Source: Glandiceps talaboti (taxonomy: Eukaryota; Hemichordata; Enteropneusta; Spengelidae). From it: 64,000 nucleotides of DNA. The stretch is from NCBI RefSeq assembly GCF_964340395.1, contig NC_135561.1, positions 16,527,961 to 16,591,960 on the forward strand. Direction: 5' to 3'. Each line of letters opens with the position of its first letter. Position 1 is the first letter of the stretch. The position numbers were made by a program, and so were the translations under genes. Positions 1-12,143 of the stretch are shown here, in pieces. The notes beneath the pieces were generated by a model, which was not told where the DNA came from, did no database searches, and saw nothing but the letters and a program-made list of their open reading frames with translations.

Positions 1-330
1 CTGTACTCTTTCAAGGTATTATAACAATACTACTACTAACGTAGCTCTTTCCCACCCAGTCTAGGTGCTCAAAGCACTTTACAATTATTATCCCTATAGT
101 GGCACAACAGAACAGCCCTTTATACTTCCTCAACAGGGGAGCATACATTGCAGTCATTATAAGCACATAGATTATGAAAAGGTCCTCAATTATACAGCTG
201 GGTTGACTAAGCACAGTCATGGTTCAAATCTTGCCCAAGGACTTTAGCCACTCAGAAACAAACGATGGGGCTCGAACCTGCAACCAGCAGATTCCGAGCT
301 GACCATTCTAACCACTCGCCCACCATGATT
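1..330 (-). mobile_element. tRNA-derived SINE with LINE-like 3' tail
   Basis: Read on the minus strand, the head (about 327 down to 255) looks like a tRNA gene: an A-box-like GTGGGCGAGTGGTTAGA and, about 45 nt later, a perfect B-box GGTTCGAGCCC. A body of about 170 nt follows (CTTGGGCAAG, CCCAGCTGTATAA). The tail near 90-35 contains TTGTAAAGTGCTTTGAGCA then GGGTGGGAAAGAGCTACG, which resembles the paired AAAGCGCTTTGAG / AAAGCGCTATATAA tail shared by many SINEs and L2/CR1-type LINEs. The end is TTGTTATAATA. A B-box inside a longer body, plus the tail, argues for a SINE rather than a tRNA gene. The small open frames inside are not genes. No clear target duplication was seen; the element may run slightly past the left edge. 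Confidence 0.8.
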
Positions 331-499
331 CCATAATTGTACATGCCATCTTCTTATGTACATCTCGTCCACTCAATCCGAAGTGGATGTCTAAGTCATT
401 AAATAAAAGTAAGTATTTAAATGAAAAACCTCAATAACATATTCGACAATGGTCTTGCCACATTGCGCTAAATTTTACAAATTATTTGAAAGAGCTTAC

Positions 500-907
500 C
501 TTTCGTTTGTTTTTCCTCTGCTCTCTATCCCTTTCTGGATCAGCGTTTCCAGGGAGATTTCTTGTCCATAGTTTCCTAGCAACCCTTCCATAACAAAATG
601 TTAATACCAACAACGGCAGTACAAATGTAATTACAAAGAGGGCCCATTCATACACATGGCCGTCAAGTTCACTCGGCCACACCTCTCCACAGATGGCAGC
701 TAATGTCCCTTTCTCATCGATGGCAAAATGGTCTGTCTCTAAAACCCACAACTTAGGTGCTGAAATACCGATTGCCAATACCCATGTAATCAAAATAATA
801 ATCTTCTTTTTCCGATTGTCCATCCGTGGACGAAGTGGATACATGACAACGTAGTATCTGTCCAAACCAATAACAGTGAGGGTAAATATACTCACAATTT
901 CCGACAC
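500..907 (-). CDS. Rhodopsin-class peptide GPCR, exon 2 (TM3 end to ICL3)
   Basis: 136 codons, phase 0 at both ends. The acceptor reads TTTTCAG|GTG and the donor CGAAAG|GTAAGC. It encodes residues 166-301 of the receptor. These include the rest of TM3 with DRY (181-183) and the following YPLRPRM, TM4 with the conserved Trp at 207 (ITWVLAIGISAP), the ECL2 cysteine at 238 (AICGEVWPSE), TM5 with Pro263 and Tyr271 (FVLPLL, CYGRV), and a basic third loop ending KNKRK. There is no initiator in this exon; it starts at GTG (Val) directly after the acceptor. Joining to exon 1 puts the TM3 Cys and the DRY Arg exactly 25 residues apart, as class A receptors require. TM6-TM7 are not in the window and should lie to the left. 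The loop PGNAD..RD....KRK and the WPSE in ECL2 recall invertebrate tachykinin/NPY/QRFP-like neuropeptide receptors; the ligand is not assignable. Confidence 0.93.
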
Positions 908-1004
908 CTGAAAATGATAAAATAAGGTATATTATATTATAATAATTAATAGTGTATTATTACATTATAGAATGAAAGTAATACCTACAGTATGTACGTA
1001 TATA

Positions 1005-1126
1005 AGTACGTACGTACGTACGTATGTGTGTATGTATGTATGTATGTATGTATGTATGTATGTATGTATGTATGTATGTATGTATGTATGTATATGCAAA
1101 TATTATATATACTTTACTGTTTATTG

Positions 1127-1160
<34 letters not shown>

Positions 1161-1161
1161 A
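1005..1161. repeat. Compound microsatellite (ACGT/ATGT)n ... (TA)n
   Basis: ACGT units grade into about 17 TATG units (to about 1094). A TA run follows at about 1129-1161. It lies just inside the GPCR intron, near the exon 2 acceptor. Open frames over it are artefacts of the periodicity. Confidence 0.95.
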
Positions 1162-2181
1162 TACATTTATATATATAATATATATACATATCATAATGAT
1201 GTAAGTATTAATTATCTGTATATGTATGTTTTATTTCAAAATCTACAATTTCACAAACATTGTTAAAATTTGTTTCAATACATTCTTGCTGAGTGCTATG
1301 TTATTTGCCTGAGGTAATGTTTATTCAAGAGGCGGGGCATGACGTCTCATTTATAGCTATTCCTCATGTCCTTCACTATTGTATTGCTAGTGTCCATACA
1401 GTGTATAACATATTTATACATTATTATGAATAAAACAATACAATTGAGTAAAAAAGATAACTTGACAGACAAATCCACATGTTGCCTACATCTTTCCATT
1501 TCCAATCATGCGGTTGGTTCGTGATGTATTGAATTCAAAACCCACTGATGTACATTACATGATGATGATGATGACAAAAAACAGAAATAATGTAATTGAT
1601 GTAATTAAACAATCATTAGCAGGCGTCATTAAAATTGTTTAATACCTTTAAAATTACATAATTTTACAGAACGAATTTCAATCAGACTTTTCATGTAGAA
1701 CACAATATTCACAATAGAAACAGTCAAACCCCATTATGTTATTATAACTAAAACTATATATTTTCAAAGACTTCCTGTTAATTTATAGTTTTTCTACCAA
1801 ACGATTTAAAAATATTATGCAACTCTGCTGATGTTAATCCTCGCTATTGCAACTTCACATACTTCAGTCCCGTTCATAACAACTGCGTTATTTTGCTTTA
1901 CTCCTGAGATTTGTCCTCCTGAGACCGTCTCGTAACACATATTTCACAACAACGAAGTTACCACCCCTGTATTCCGTTACCGAAATAGTTCCCGAGGAAA
2001 TAATCAAAGTCTATGGACTAAACGTTTATGAAAATTAAGGCAAATTAGATGTTCGAGTTATAGTAACAAAAATGAAAATACATTTCTTGTGAATAGTGAT
2101 GGCGATTATGTCGGTGAATAATTGAATACAAATACAGAAACTCTCATTGTGTAGCAGATGGAATGAATAGAAATAAACAAA

Positions 2182-2190
2182 TGGCACACA

Positions 2191-2248
<58 letters not shown>

Positions 2249-2275
2249 TACATACATACATACATACATACATAC
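2182..2275. repeat. Compound microsatellite (CGCA)n(CA)n(CATA)n
   Basis: Three ordered blocks, CGCA then CA then CATA, look like successive point-mutated derivatives of one dinucleotide tract. Confidence 0.95.
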
Positions 2276-2425
2276 AGAATGCTTAGTTTTGCCTTAAAAT
2301 ATTTGTCTATTTTGGTCTTTCTTGTTATTGTGGGCCCAGAATTCCAGGTTTATATATCTGTGTTAAAGGCAAATTCGGTTGGTTTGTGCCGGAACCCACT
2401 TCCTTTGCACGCTACTTTCAAGAAA

Positions 2426-2721
2426 CCATATGGATGATGATTGGGTATTTATTTTTGATTTTTAATTCATAAAACAATTTTATCATGGCTTTTTACTTGA
2501 AAAATCAATATGCAATAACATATGTCAGGTCTTTGTTTAATGTTTGTTATTGTCCGTACAATAACAAACTTTATTGTTACACACTGTTTAGCGTTTTACA
2601 ATGTATTGAGTTATTACAAACACAACGTTGTTTCATATTTATTTTTCAAGTAGAAAGCCAACATTAAATTGCTTTGTAAATTAAAAAATCCAAAATAAAT
2701 ACCCAATCCTCATCCATATGG
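2426..2721. mobile_element. 296-bp palindromic (foldback) element
   Basis: The left arm begins CCATATGGATGATGATTGGG. The right arm is its inverted, diverged copy ending CCCAATCCTCATCCATATGG. Pairing continues inward through the TTTTACTTGAAAAAT / ATTTTTCAAGTAGAAA blocks to a short centre near 2560-2590 (GTTATTGTCCGTACAATAAC). There is no coding capacity. The structure fits a non-autonomous foldback MITE; no target duplication is evident. Confidence 0.75.
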
Positions 2722-3791
2722 CCACTTTAATGTCATAAATATATGACGTATATATACATGAGTCAATGTACTTCTTAACTGTACGTTAACTTTGTAAAGC
2801 CAGTAGTGAATGCATTTTCAGTTGTCTACCAAACTTGAACAATTGAAAAATGTCCTCAATTCAACGATGCATTGTGAACATATGAATATTTATATTAGTT
2901 TTAACGCGCTGTATAGTCATTTTCACACCTTTTATGTTGATGATGGATGATATCGATGGTTAACATCTTATAGATTACAAATAATTAAATTAAAGCCACT
3001 GATCCGACAAATTCCATGAACGAGGAACATTATATTAATCTCATATTATTTTGAATGTGTTGTCTATGTGATAAAGACAGGCATAATGATTATTAAAAGG
3101 AGGCACATAACCAGCGATATTTATCATCAACTTGAACACTGTTTTTTTCCTACTCCTGCAATTTGTCGCTGACAGCCACCATAATATTTTAAACTGTAGC
3201 TGCGTCCTGCTCAGACAAGCAACAACTATACCCTCACCTCATACATGGATCTGTTACATTGCGAACCCGAAAATCACATTGAATATTTTGGATCTGAACT
3301 CTAGGTGAAAGATGTCGTTAAAGGACACATGTTGGCCATGTTGTAGCGAGGCAAATATGAGATTGACGACCGGTATCTATCTTGTACCCGAGCGGTAATC
3401 CGCATAGATTTTCTAACATACCGTCCCCTGCTGAGAAATCATTGATCGCTGCATACACCTCGAAGTGTTCACTTGTCAAGTAGAAGCCGCCCATTGACAA
3501 ACTATTCGTTGCTTGTTACCTCCACGTAAACTTTGCCGTGTCGTAATCTCCTAAACCGTTCTCCTACAACGTTTATTAATGATAACTTTGACTATCCTTG
3601 AAAGAAATTCCCATACCTTAACTTAGTTAATTGCTAAATAACATGATTCAATCAAATGGCTACTGAATAGATAAGACTAGTACTGATAACAATGACAAAC
3701 AACACATCCCAATAGAACCATATTTGCATTTCTAAAGACGAAAAGCATGCTCTTCTTTTTAACGAACAATATTCTGAATCGTCTAAAAACA

Positions 3792-3900
3792 CAAACACAG
3801 GCACAGACACAGGCACACACAGACACACACAGACAGACACATATACATACATACATACATACATACATACATACATACATACATACATACATACATACAA
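3792..3900. repeat. Microsatellite (CA/CAGA)n(CATA)n
   Basis: Imperfect CACA/CAGA units are followed by about 15 perfect CATA units (3842-3899). It lies in the GPCR intron. Confidence 0.95.
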
Positions 3901-4575
3901 ACATACACAAATGAACATGGTACGGGTTATATATAAACAATTCTCAATGCCTGACTATATATAATACAGTAAGGAAAACAAAAGACACGAGGTTTAGACT
4001 CCGTAAGGGAATACACAATTCATAGGTATAGGTATCATATGGTTTACCTTTTATTGGCAAAAAGTTATCCCAAATTATGAAGTTGTATGTATGTATGTAT
4101 GTTGGCTGAATAACATAACGAGACCACTAATTTCAGATGTGAATTTGTAATATTTTATATGAATGGCCGAGGTACGAAATTACATTTGTAAGAGATATCA
4201 CGTGACCGCATAACCTTGAAACGTACATTAATTTCAACAATTAATCTAAAGGGTGTTATACTCAATTTTCAATATGACAATGGTTGAAAGAACTAGATCA
4301 CATGCTTGGTAATTAAAAACGTTATAATCAACAGTGAAGAACATCACTATCAGTAATGGTATATTGTTTTGCTTCAGTGAATTATCTACCAGTATACCGT
4401 ACCATGCACCAGCCAAGTTGAAAATAGAATATGGAATATATACTCTAGTCGTTCTTCGTCACGATAACGCGAGCCTACGTCACTAGTTCTGTTGTGTTCG
4501 AAATATGCGTCAAAACGTTCAAAATTGCAATTAATTTCGCTGATATTCCTTTGGTATTGGTGACGCTAATAAAAT

Positions 4576-4729
4576 GATGTTATTCTCCAATATTTGTCCT
4601 CATTCAGACGGAAAATACTCGTGGCCTAAGGGTGGTCACTACTCGTATAGCTACTCGAAGTGACAAAGACCCCTTAGGTCAATCGTATTTTGCTTGGCTG
4701 AACGAAGAAACATATTGGGGATTAACATC
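4576..4729. mobile_element. Palindromic MITE, copy 1
   Basis: The ends are GATGTTATTCTCCAATATTT and its inverted counterpart AATATTGGGG...TAACATC. Inner pairing joins CCTAAGGG with CCCCTTAGG. The same architecture recurs at 15345-15477. It is non-coding, about 154 bp, and degenerate. Confidence 0.65.
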
Positions 4730-5445
4730 TACATCAATCCATTTAATTTTTTATGGGGTACTTAATATTAATGTAACAAGTGTGTGTGAATGGCACTGGA
4801 ATTAATCTCTCCTCGAGGTTACTTGTAAACATTGTCTACCTAACTTTAACACTGCATAATATTTCATGTCTATCTTATAGATGATGCAAGTGATTTTGGT
4901 AGTGTGCTTTACCTCTCAAACTACAAGAAATGAAATTTGGTTATGATTCTGAAAGTGTTACTGTTAGTCTGCACATTGTGATTGTGTCATACTTGCGTAA
5001 TTGGCCCTAGCAACTATAAAGACGCCCATAGCAACAATCAAATGATAACAACAGGGATGGGTAGGTAATTAACTAAACAATATTTTAAAATATGTAAATG
5101 CCCTTAGCGACATGACCACACTCATAGCAACAGGTAAACACTGGCGTATAATGCCAAAATAACACTGGTAACATTAGGTGATGGTGTATATTGGAGATAT
5201 AATACCATGGATGAGAAGGCATGGGAATAAATCTTTAAAGAACGTATGCCAATATGTCTAGCAACAAGACCACATAATCATTACAAAAAATTAAAGTGTA
5301 CGGTCAACAGTTGTGCTACAACGCCATTGGCGCTTTTATACACGTTTAACTGTAATTAGCATTTATGGTTATAATCTTTTATATCTGTGACACAATACAT
5401 TTTTTCTATATATCTTTCCAACCCCATAACTTGCCTCTATAATTT

Positions 5446-5453
5446 CATGTATG

Positions 5454-5484
<31 letters not shown>

Positions 5485-5603
5485 TTTTGTATGTATGTAT
5501 GTATGTATGTATGTATGTATGTATGTATGTATGTATGTATGTATGTATGTATGTATGTATGTGTGTGTACGTGTGTGTGTGTATGTGTGTGTGTGTGTGT
5601 CAC
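5446..5603. repeat. Microsatellite (TATG)n(GT)n
   Basis: About 28 TATG units, interrupted once by AATTT, run into GTGTGT. It lies in the GPCR intron. Confidence 0.95.
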
Positions 5604-7179
5604 ACGATGTTCAAAAAGAAGTCTTTATTCATTGACACTGCGTGTCAGTAGTCTAAATTTACGTGGTCATATTACCTTAAAACTGTATTTAGGTCGGCTA
5701 TATGTCGCATTCAATAAATGTGATGTTCTGTGACCATGATATATCATATGCCATGTAATTGTATAATACTGTTTTTAATATATATATATATATTAAAAAA
5801 TTACAGCCTGGATACGTTTGGCTGAATACACGACATCAGGGAGATAGTAATAATTTCAAAGGACTTCGTGACACTCGTGGTAATTTAAGTATTAAAAGTG
5901 TGTGCGCTTTCGACATTGATAACAATATCAGCCACATGGATCGTTTACTTCACAAACACTCACCACATTTACCAAGCTTCTGGTTAATATTTATTTGGAC
6001 ACATCTCATTAGGTATGACGTGTTGTGAATTTTAATTCCATGTACTGTGAGTAATTACTTGTTTAAAAATGAAATTGGGGAAACATTTTGACATGAAGAA
6101 ATGAACAAATGGGGTCATCACGATATCAATTTCTGTCATATGAAAGAGTTGATATTAGAAATCGTATTTGAATTCGCATGCCAACCGACTTTGATCACTT
6201 CAACTTATTCTTTTTTTTTTAGTCAGGGAGACTTACGGAAGATATGTACTCAACTGTTTCGTGTTCATCTTTTTAATGTTACAATCATCAACATGCAGCA
6301 TAAATTGTATGGCGTATTGTAAACGGCCTAATTTCATTTATGCAAATCAGCGAAGTACATATCCAAGGGCCAAATAACCATTTACTGGTATAATAATCGT
6401 AAAATGTCTCTATGTCTACACGGTAGCAGTATTGTTACAGGGCGTGTGTACGAGGTATCATTACTTTGTATCATTACTTTGTCCAACCCTCATAAAAAAA
6501 CTCTTCTTCTTTTTTCAAAACAAAAATGATCATATCATAAAGTGTCTCTAGGTATGCGCATTGATGGTGAAGGTTACCCAAATACATTAGCAGTACTACA
6601 AGAAGTGAATTTTGTAGACAAAATTATCACTTAAATGTAACTATTTCAAAGTCGATGGTTCGATCTTAAGCTCTCTGACAACCAGTTAATTCATTCGTAA
6701 ACCAATATGTATTCAAGTTCAAAATGGATAGGTGTTAGGATTGATGGGATATGGGGGTGTGGATGAAGTGTTATCTCTCAACATCTTGACATGTGGAAGT
6801 ATTCAAAGAACTACCTTCTTTAGAGTTAATCACTGTACACATTCGGGTGGCAGCACACGACATATATATTCCAAAGTCCAGGCACAAAAACAACAACATT
6901 CTCACAATTCGAGTCTACATTAAGCAACACGAAAATATCAACAAATGCCGTCCTCCAGTACTTTTTTGTCATTTGTAAAAGAAGGAAAAGAAAGACAATA
7001 ACAAACATTGTCTTATTCAACAGCATCTTCATTCAGTATATTTGTCAACTGCACCAGTTGTTTTGGTTTCAGATTCTTTTCTGTCTCGTTAAACTTTGCT
7101 TCCGCATTGTTTGTACCTTCTTTTTGTGGGGTATGCAACATGTTAATGAGTGGTAACAGGGCCCGGGTGGAAATCAGCC

Positions 7180-7220
7180 TACTACTACTACTACTACTAC
7201 TGCTGCTTCTGCTGCTGCTG

Positions 7221-7314
<94 letters not shown>

Positions 7315-7346
7315 CACTACTACTACTATTAGGTACTACTACCACT

Positions 7347-7413
<67 letters not shown>

Positions 7414-7581
7414 GGTACTACTACTACTACCACACTACCACCACAACCACCACTACTTCTACTACTACTAGGTACTACTACCACTACCACCAGTACTACC
7501 ACTACTACCACCACTACTACTACTACTACTACTACTCATACTACTTCTACCACCACCACCACCACCACCACCACCACCACC

Positions 7582-7612
<31 letters not shown>

Positions 7613-7629
7613 ATACTACTACTACTAAT
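7180..7629. repeat. 450-bp trinucleotide array (CTA)n with CCA/CTG variants
   Basis: Dominated by CTA/TAC/ACT units, with CTGCTT, CCA and GGTACTACTA interruptions, including a (CCA)13-like block near 7549-7590. Because the unit is 3 bp, every frame without a stop yields a homopolymer-like peptide; these are not genes. Confidence 0.95.
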
Positions 7630-7715
7630 GACACCCTCGGTGGTTCGATTGAAATCATTAATCTTATAACCATGTAGCCTGCGTAATTTATAACATATAG
7701 TGTATCAACTTTTCG

Positions 7716-7785
7716 AGCCCCTGGATCTAGTGGCGGCTAGGTGACCCCTGGATCTAGTGGCGGCTAAGTGACCCCTGGATCTAGA
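7716..7785. repeat. 27-bp tandem repeat, about 2.6 copies
   Basis: The unit GACCCCTGGATCTAGTGGCG + GCTAAGT occurs at 7716-7742 and 7743-7769, with a partial third copy to about 7785. Copies differ at one or two bases, implying recent duplication. Confidence 0.85.
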
Positions 7786-8166
7786 GACCGGGTGGACTTT
7801 ATAACCTAGGTTAACCGCCTCTCTAAACCTATGAATGACGATGTTTCTCTGTAATCATTTTCCGTGTACGGATAAATGGCCTTGATTTATAGGCCCTTTG
7901 CATTTAATCTTCAGATTTTGTGGTTCGGTGACAGTGCATACGCTCTGGTTTACTTCAAGTAACAAAGGGTGAAGCGATTTACATCTAAACCCCTTTCCGT
8001 CTTTCACACTCTATTCGCCACTGATAGGACTACAGTATCACGTTCCATCGCAATTCGATTGTTTCTGAAGATTTCCAAGTTAGGCACCGTAAGACGATTA
8101 CTAATCCGGCACATGTCAGAAACTATATAATGTCAACGTATTGATAAAACTACTCATTTAGTATTT

Positions 8167-8209
8167 GTCGTTGTTGTTATTGTTGTTGTTGTTGTTGTTG
8201 TTGTTGTTC
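8167..8209. repeat. Microsatellite (GTT)n
   Basis: About 14 GTT units with one ATT interruption. Confidence 0.95.
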
Positions 8210-8316
8210 ATTACAATCCAATGTCCAATTATCGAGATAAAACCGAACGCCATTGGAGAGTATCTGTGTGGTACCAGCTTTGAGTCAATGAAAATGGTTG
8301 TTGTGTAACTATTTTC

Positions 8317-8724
8317 ATGGGGATTTACTTAGCTTACTTGTCAACAGTGCAAGGATTAAGTTGCTTTCAGAAATGCGATGCTCCTAATCACTGTTCCCTA
8401 ATAATCGCAATATCAAATCTGAAACCAAACGAAAATGGAAACAACATAGAGTATCGCAGTGCTCTTTTAGTCCCCCCTTTTTTACCTATGGCAATTATAT
8501 ACCAATTTCATCAATGTGCCTCCAATATTACACAACTATGTTACAAAATGTCCATTATAAACACGGGCATTAACACATACAGAAACGAACTTAAACACAC
8601 CACTCGTCGAATACTACACAATCACACTCAACAACCTGTAGCTGTACGTTTTTGTATGTATGCCGCTTTTGCTTTACCTATAGAACACGCACACGCGTGG
8701 AGTGGAGCAAATGTCGATGTGTAG
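8317..8724 (+). other. Unrecognised 135-codon open frame, probably chance
   Basis: The longest ATG-initiated frame in the intron that is not built on a simple repeat. It starts MGIYLAYLS and ends GANVDV. I see no domain, convincing signal peptide, or splice partner. It opposes the GPCR on the other strand inside its intron. It is listed only because of its length and is most likely not a gene. Confidence 0.12.
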
Positions 8725-9903
8725 CTTGTAGCTTGGATTATCCCGTATAATTACTACAACCTTTTTCATGTAAAGTTTGTCAAAAGACTATTGATTCAAC
8801 TGTGTCTGGGTTTCCAAAAGATCGTGCGATAATCGATGGAAATGTCATCAAAGTCATTGATATAAAGTTCGCTTATTATGCAGTTCTTGGCGAAACATAG
8901 TATCACTCAGTATATGGCTCCCGCCATTTGTAGTTTTTGTAACGTCGTCACAAAGAATTACCCCGAGTAGACATGTGAGACCCAATGAATCATTTATCAA
9001 GTCCCAACGACCATTTTCACTGGGAACATGTAATAGGATAGACCAACAGGTATACAAATTGCAAACATCGTAGACTGTCACAGTGGAAGGGTCTGTTTAT
9101 ACTCAAAACAGTTATTTGTATGTTAATGTCATCCGAGCGAAGTCTAAGCTTAACTGTCTGATACTGCTGTATTAGTAAAATACTTTCTTTTATGACTATT
9201 AATTAAAAGAACATTATTATTCACAAGGACATTGAAAACGAACAGACAGTCTGGGTTCAGTACCACTAAAACAGCACTTAAAACACAATGAAAACAAGTA
9301 AACAAAGTCCGCTTACCAACTAGTTTGCGTATCTTTGGGGGAATGTTCATGCCAGTCAAAACTGATGCAACATACTGTAGCTGCAATGAAATACTACTCT
9401 TCACACCCAAGTACATGTAAAGCATTTTCCCTGTTTCCCACACTTCTTGAAAACATATATTAAGTGTAACGTAATATAATCATAAGATTAGCATGCGACC
9501 TTTTTCCAACTGTAGTCAACTTGTAAACAATGCCAGCTTACAAACTGTGAAATGAGAGTGCCACAACTGTGATTATCCACAGTGAGATGTACACATCTTA
9601 TGACATTTATGTTTACTCTATAGTCGTTATATCGACTATTTTGTGCTTTGTACTGGTAATATTATTTACAGATTGGCTATATTGCGAGAAACACCACATC
9701 CTGGGCTGATAAGTAAAGTATATGTGACAGTCTAGAATATATTTACACTTGATATGGATGCAATTACCAACGTTTCAGTTGACTATTCCGAGTTGTAATA
9801 TGAACACGTAGTGAAATAGTCCACAATGAAATACCCGAGTTGAGGCTAAACAGTCCCCTAGCTTTTTCCTCATCTATGTAAAGTATGATAAAAAGATACA
9901 TAC

Positions 9904-10398
9904 CTTTAGTGAAAAGGGTGTGAATTTGCACATACCAAGGCCAAATATCCACTCATTCATGATAATATTAGCAAAGACGAAAGGCATACATAGAATTCCA
10001 AGTGTCCAGTCTGCCAGTGCAAGGTTTAGCAACAGAATATTAAAGGTTCGTTTTTTACGTCGACCGCACGTCAAAACGCTCATGACGGACACATTTCCCA
10101 CCAATGACATAACCATTCCGAGTATGAACAGAAACGTAAGGAGGACCTCCAGCCATGAGGGTAAACGAAGCAACGTATATATACGACCACAGTAATAGTT
10201 ATCACATTGTACATCTATTATTGTAGAATCGTTTTTCATGCAGCAGTTATAGAACAAAGATGAGCTTGAATAGGACGAAGAGTAATCATTCGTTATCATT
10301 CCATCGTCTGCGTCGAATGGGGGGAGTTCAGTTTGCGCCAAAATTAAAGCTGAAATGTTTGTAATCGTCTGCACGTCAACGGCCATAGTTACAGTCAT
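9904..10398 (-). CDS. Rhodopsin-class peptide GPCR, exon 1 (N-terminus, TM1-TM2)
   Basis: 165 codons from ATG at 10398 to a consensus donor CTAAAG|GTATGT. The extracellular N-terminus (1-82) is Ser/Cys-rich, has N-glycosylation sequons at Asn14 (NIS) and Asn56 (NDS), and shows no clear signal peptide. TM1 spans about 83-110 with the class A signature GNVSV (Asn102). A basic loop CGRRKKR follows. TM2 spans about 118-145 with LALAD (Asp130), then Trp150 and the TM3 cysteine at 157 (FGLGMC). A second ATG at Met5 (10386) has a better start context (A at -3, G at +4: ACTATGG), so translation may begin there. The family is certain. The neuropeptide subclass is inference only. The gene continues in exon 2 at 907-500. 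Confidence 0.93.
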
Positions 10399-10480
10399 TT
10401 CGTCACACGTGTATCGGTATTGTATTCCTTCTTACGTGATTATTCAGCACTGGTGTTCGCGAGGTAAAGGGAAACTCGGC

Positions 10481-10487
10481 CTTTATA
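10481..10487 (-). promoter_or_regulatory. Candidate TATA box of the GPCR gene
   Basis: The minus strand reads GGTTATAAAGG here, about 85-95 nt upstream of the first ATG at 10398. That would allow a TSS near 10455 and a 5' UTR of about 55 nt, unless an upstream non-coding exon exists. One TATA-like word in AT-rich DNA is weak evidence. Confidence 0.25.
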
Positions 10488-10489
10488 AC

Positions 10490-12085
10490 CCAACGATGTC
10501 CGTGTACAATCCCCCGATGTCCATAAATACCAGAGATCTATCGAAGAGATAATCAAGGCAATACATTATTAGTCTGATAAGATAAATGTCTCCAATATAA
10601 TGAGATGTCCTGTCGGTAATAACCACTTATCTACGATCGGTTTACGATCTAGTCCAAACGCTAATAAATATCCAACAGCGGTATATACTGTATACGAAGC
10701 AGACACGTACAGTGTCAGTACACACAATGTGAATACTGGCGTTCTGGGCTATTTCACTGAACTCACAAGCATAGCATAGCATTCAAAGGACTACCCTGTC
10801 ATACATTACAAGCCCACAACACGCCTTCAACCCCCACACGTGTCTACGTCATATCCACTGGCATACCTATTCAATATCATTTTGCATACATTACCGCATG
10901 AACCACATGACATTGTACATTGAAACGTTACGCAATAAGTAGTTTGGTCAAAAGAAAGTGGTCAGTGATTTAAGTATAACTGTAATCATGCAAATAAAAA
11001 TAAAAAAAGGTTTTAAAAGACAAGTGAACAAGACAACATGGGCTTTTGCGTGTTAGAGGTATGGGTACCAGTCACTTGTAGATGTGTATGTAAATATAAC
11101 AACGTTCACAACCTATAGCTAACAACATACTACATATTGAATAGATGTCGAACATTACTAAAAATATGCACGCTAATTATCATATCAGTACCCAATTTTA
11201 CAACGAGTCCCCACCACCAAACCTCATAGTTTGACTATAGATAACAGACAACGTAAGAAACGATTGTGAAATTGTTACCCTTCGAAGTTAGCTCGATATT
11301 TCTACCGGGAATATAAATTATAATGTTGGACATTATTCTTTCACTGACAAAGAAGTATTTCTAGCATTAATATCGTGCTCCAGTTCACGATTCGTCGCAC
11401 AACTATACTTGGCTCATAGTGCACACTATTCAAAGGTAGTAGTGGTGATGGTACACATTGATATCGCAGTCATCATTTATTATATATAGGACATCTCATG
11501 TAATTTCGTTATTACCTCATCAGTGAACAATCTCAATTACTTCTTTTGCAAACAATACACTGTGTAGTACTAACGTGTATAGTTCACCTTTATTGAACGT
11601 GCGTGGCATCAACTTCGGGAGGATCACCTGAATTGATGGCCTTTCACTGCAACTTGTCACTAATATCCTCCTGAAACGATCGTTATTACGCCACGACTTG
11701 CCTTAGCTAAGTGTATGTCTAGAACGAAAATAAATGACTTTCCTTGAACACGTGAGACCGATTTCGTCCTAGCTGCATCTTTACTCATGAGACATTTAAG
11801 AGGTTTGAAGCCGCCTCTATTTCTTTCGCATATATAATGCCTTACTTCCGTGTACAGTTGCCTAGATTTGCCAGTTGTTATGGGTTTTATAGGTTCCATG
11901 AGCGTAAGGAATGGAGCTAATATGAAACCCGTCCCACTTAATAAAGGAATCACTACAGGACGTCATTCATTGATTATTTAATAATTTTATAGTAATGTCC
12001 ACTTCCATCATTTCATACTCAGATAGATAGATTCGACCCCACTGTCATGAACATTAAACATATACTAAAACACATATCTTGAATG
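10490..12085. other. GPCR 5' flank, nothing recognised
   Basis: Apart from the candidate TATA word, no exon, repeat or RNA gene is recognisable. The minus-strand frame at 11660-11953 (97 codons) has no family motif and I consider it chance. Confidence 0.5.
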
Positions 12086-12089
12086 CAAA

Positions 12090-12106
12090 GCAATAATAAT
12101 AATAAT

Positions 12107-12143
<37 letters not shown>

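Larger units (their letters stand above)
908..9903 (-). other. GPCR phase-0 intron, about 9 kb, repeat-filled
   Basis: Bounded by donor AAG|GTATGT at 9904/9903 and acceptor CAG|GTG at 908/907. It contains microsatellites near 1.0, 2.2, 3.8, 5.5, 7.2 and 8.2 kb, a 296-bp palindromic element (2426-2721), a 154-bp palindromic MITE (4576-4729) and a 27-bp tandem repeat (7716-7785). Open frames at 3318-3500, 5759-6028, 8317-8724, 8854-9081 and 9150-9443 show no family motif and I take them as chance. Between these elements I see nothing I can support. Confidence 0.85.

Noticed and set aside
250-330. Possible functional tRNA gene on the minus strand
   Set aside because: The B-box is good, but the acceptor stem does not pair convincingly and the sequence continues into a SINE body and tail.
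3318-3500. 60-codon minus-strand frame in the GPCR intron (MSMGGFYLTSEHFEV...)
   Set aside because: Considered as a missing receptor exon, but the exon 1-exon 2 join is already complete with correct spacing, and the peptide has no membrane segment.
7008-7613. 201-codon open frame with poly-Leu/Thr/Tyr/His
   Set aside because: It is the translation of the CTA/CCA trinucleotide array; equivalent frames exist on both strands and no conserved domain is present.
11660-11953. 97-codon minus-strand frame upstream of the GPCR
   Set aside because: No domain and no splice link to the receptor. It could be re-examined only with transcript data.
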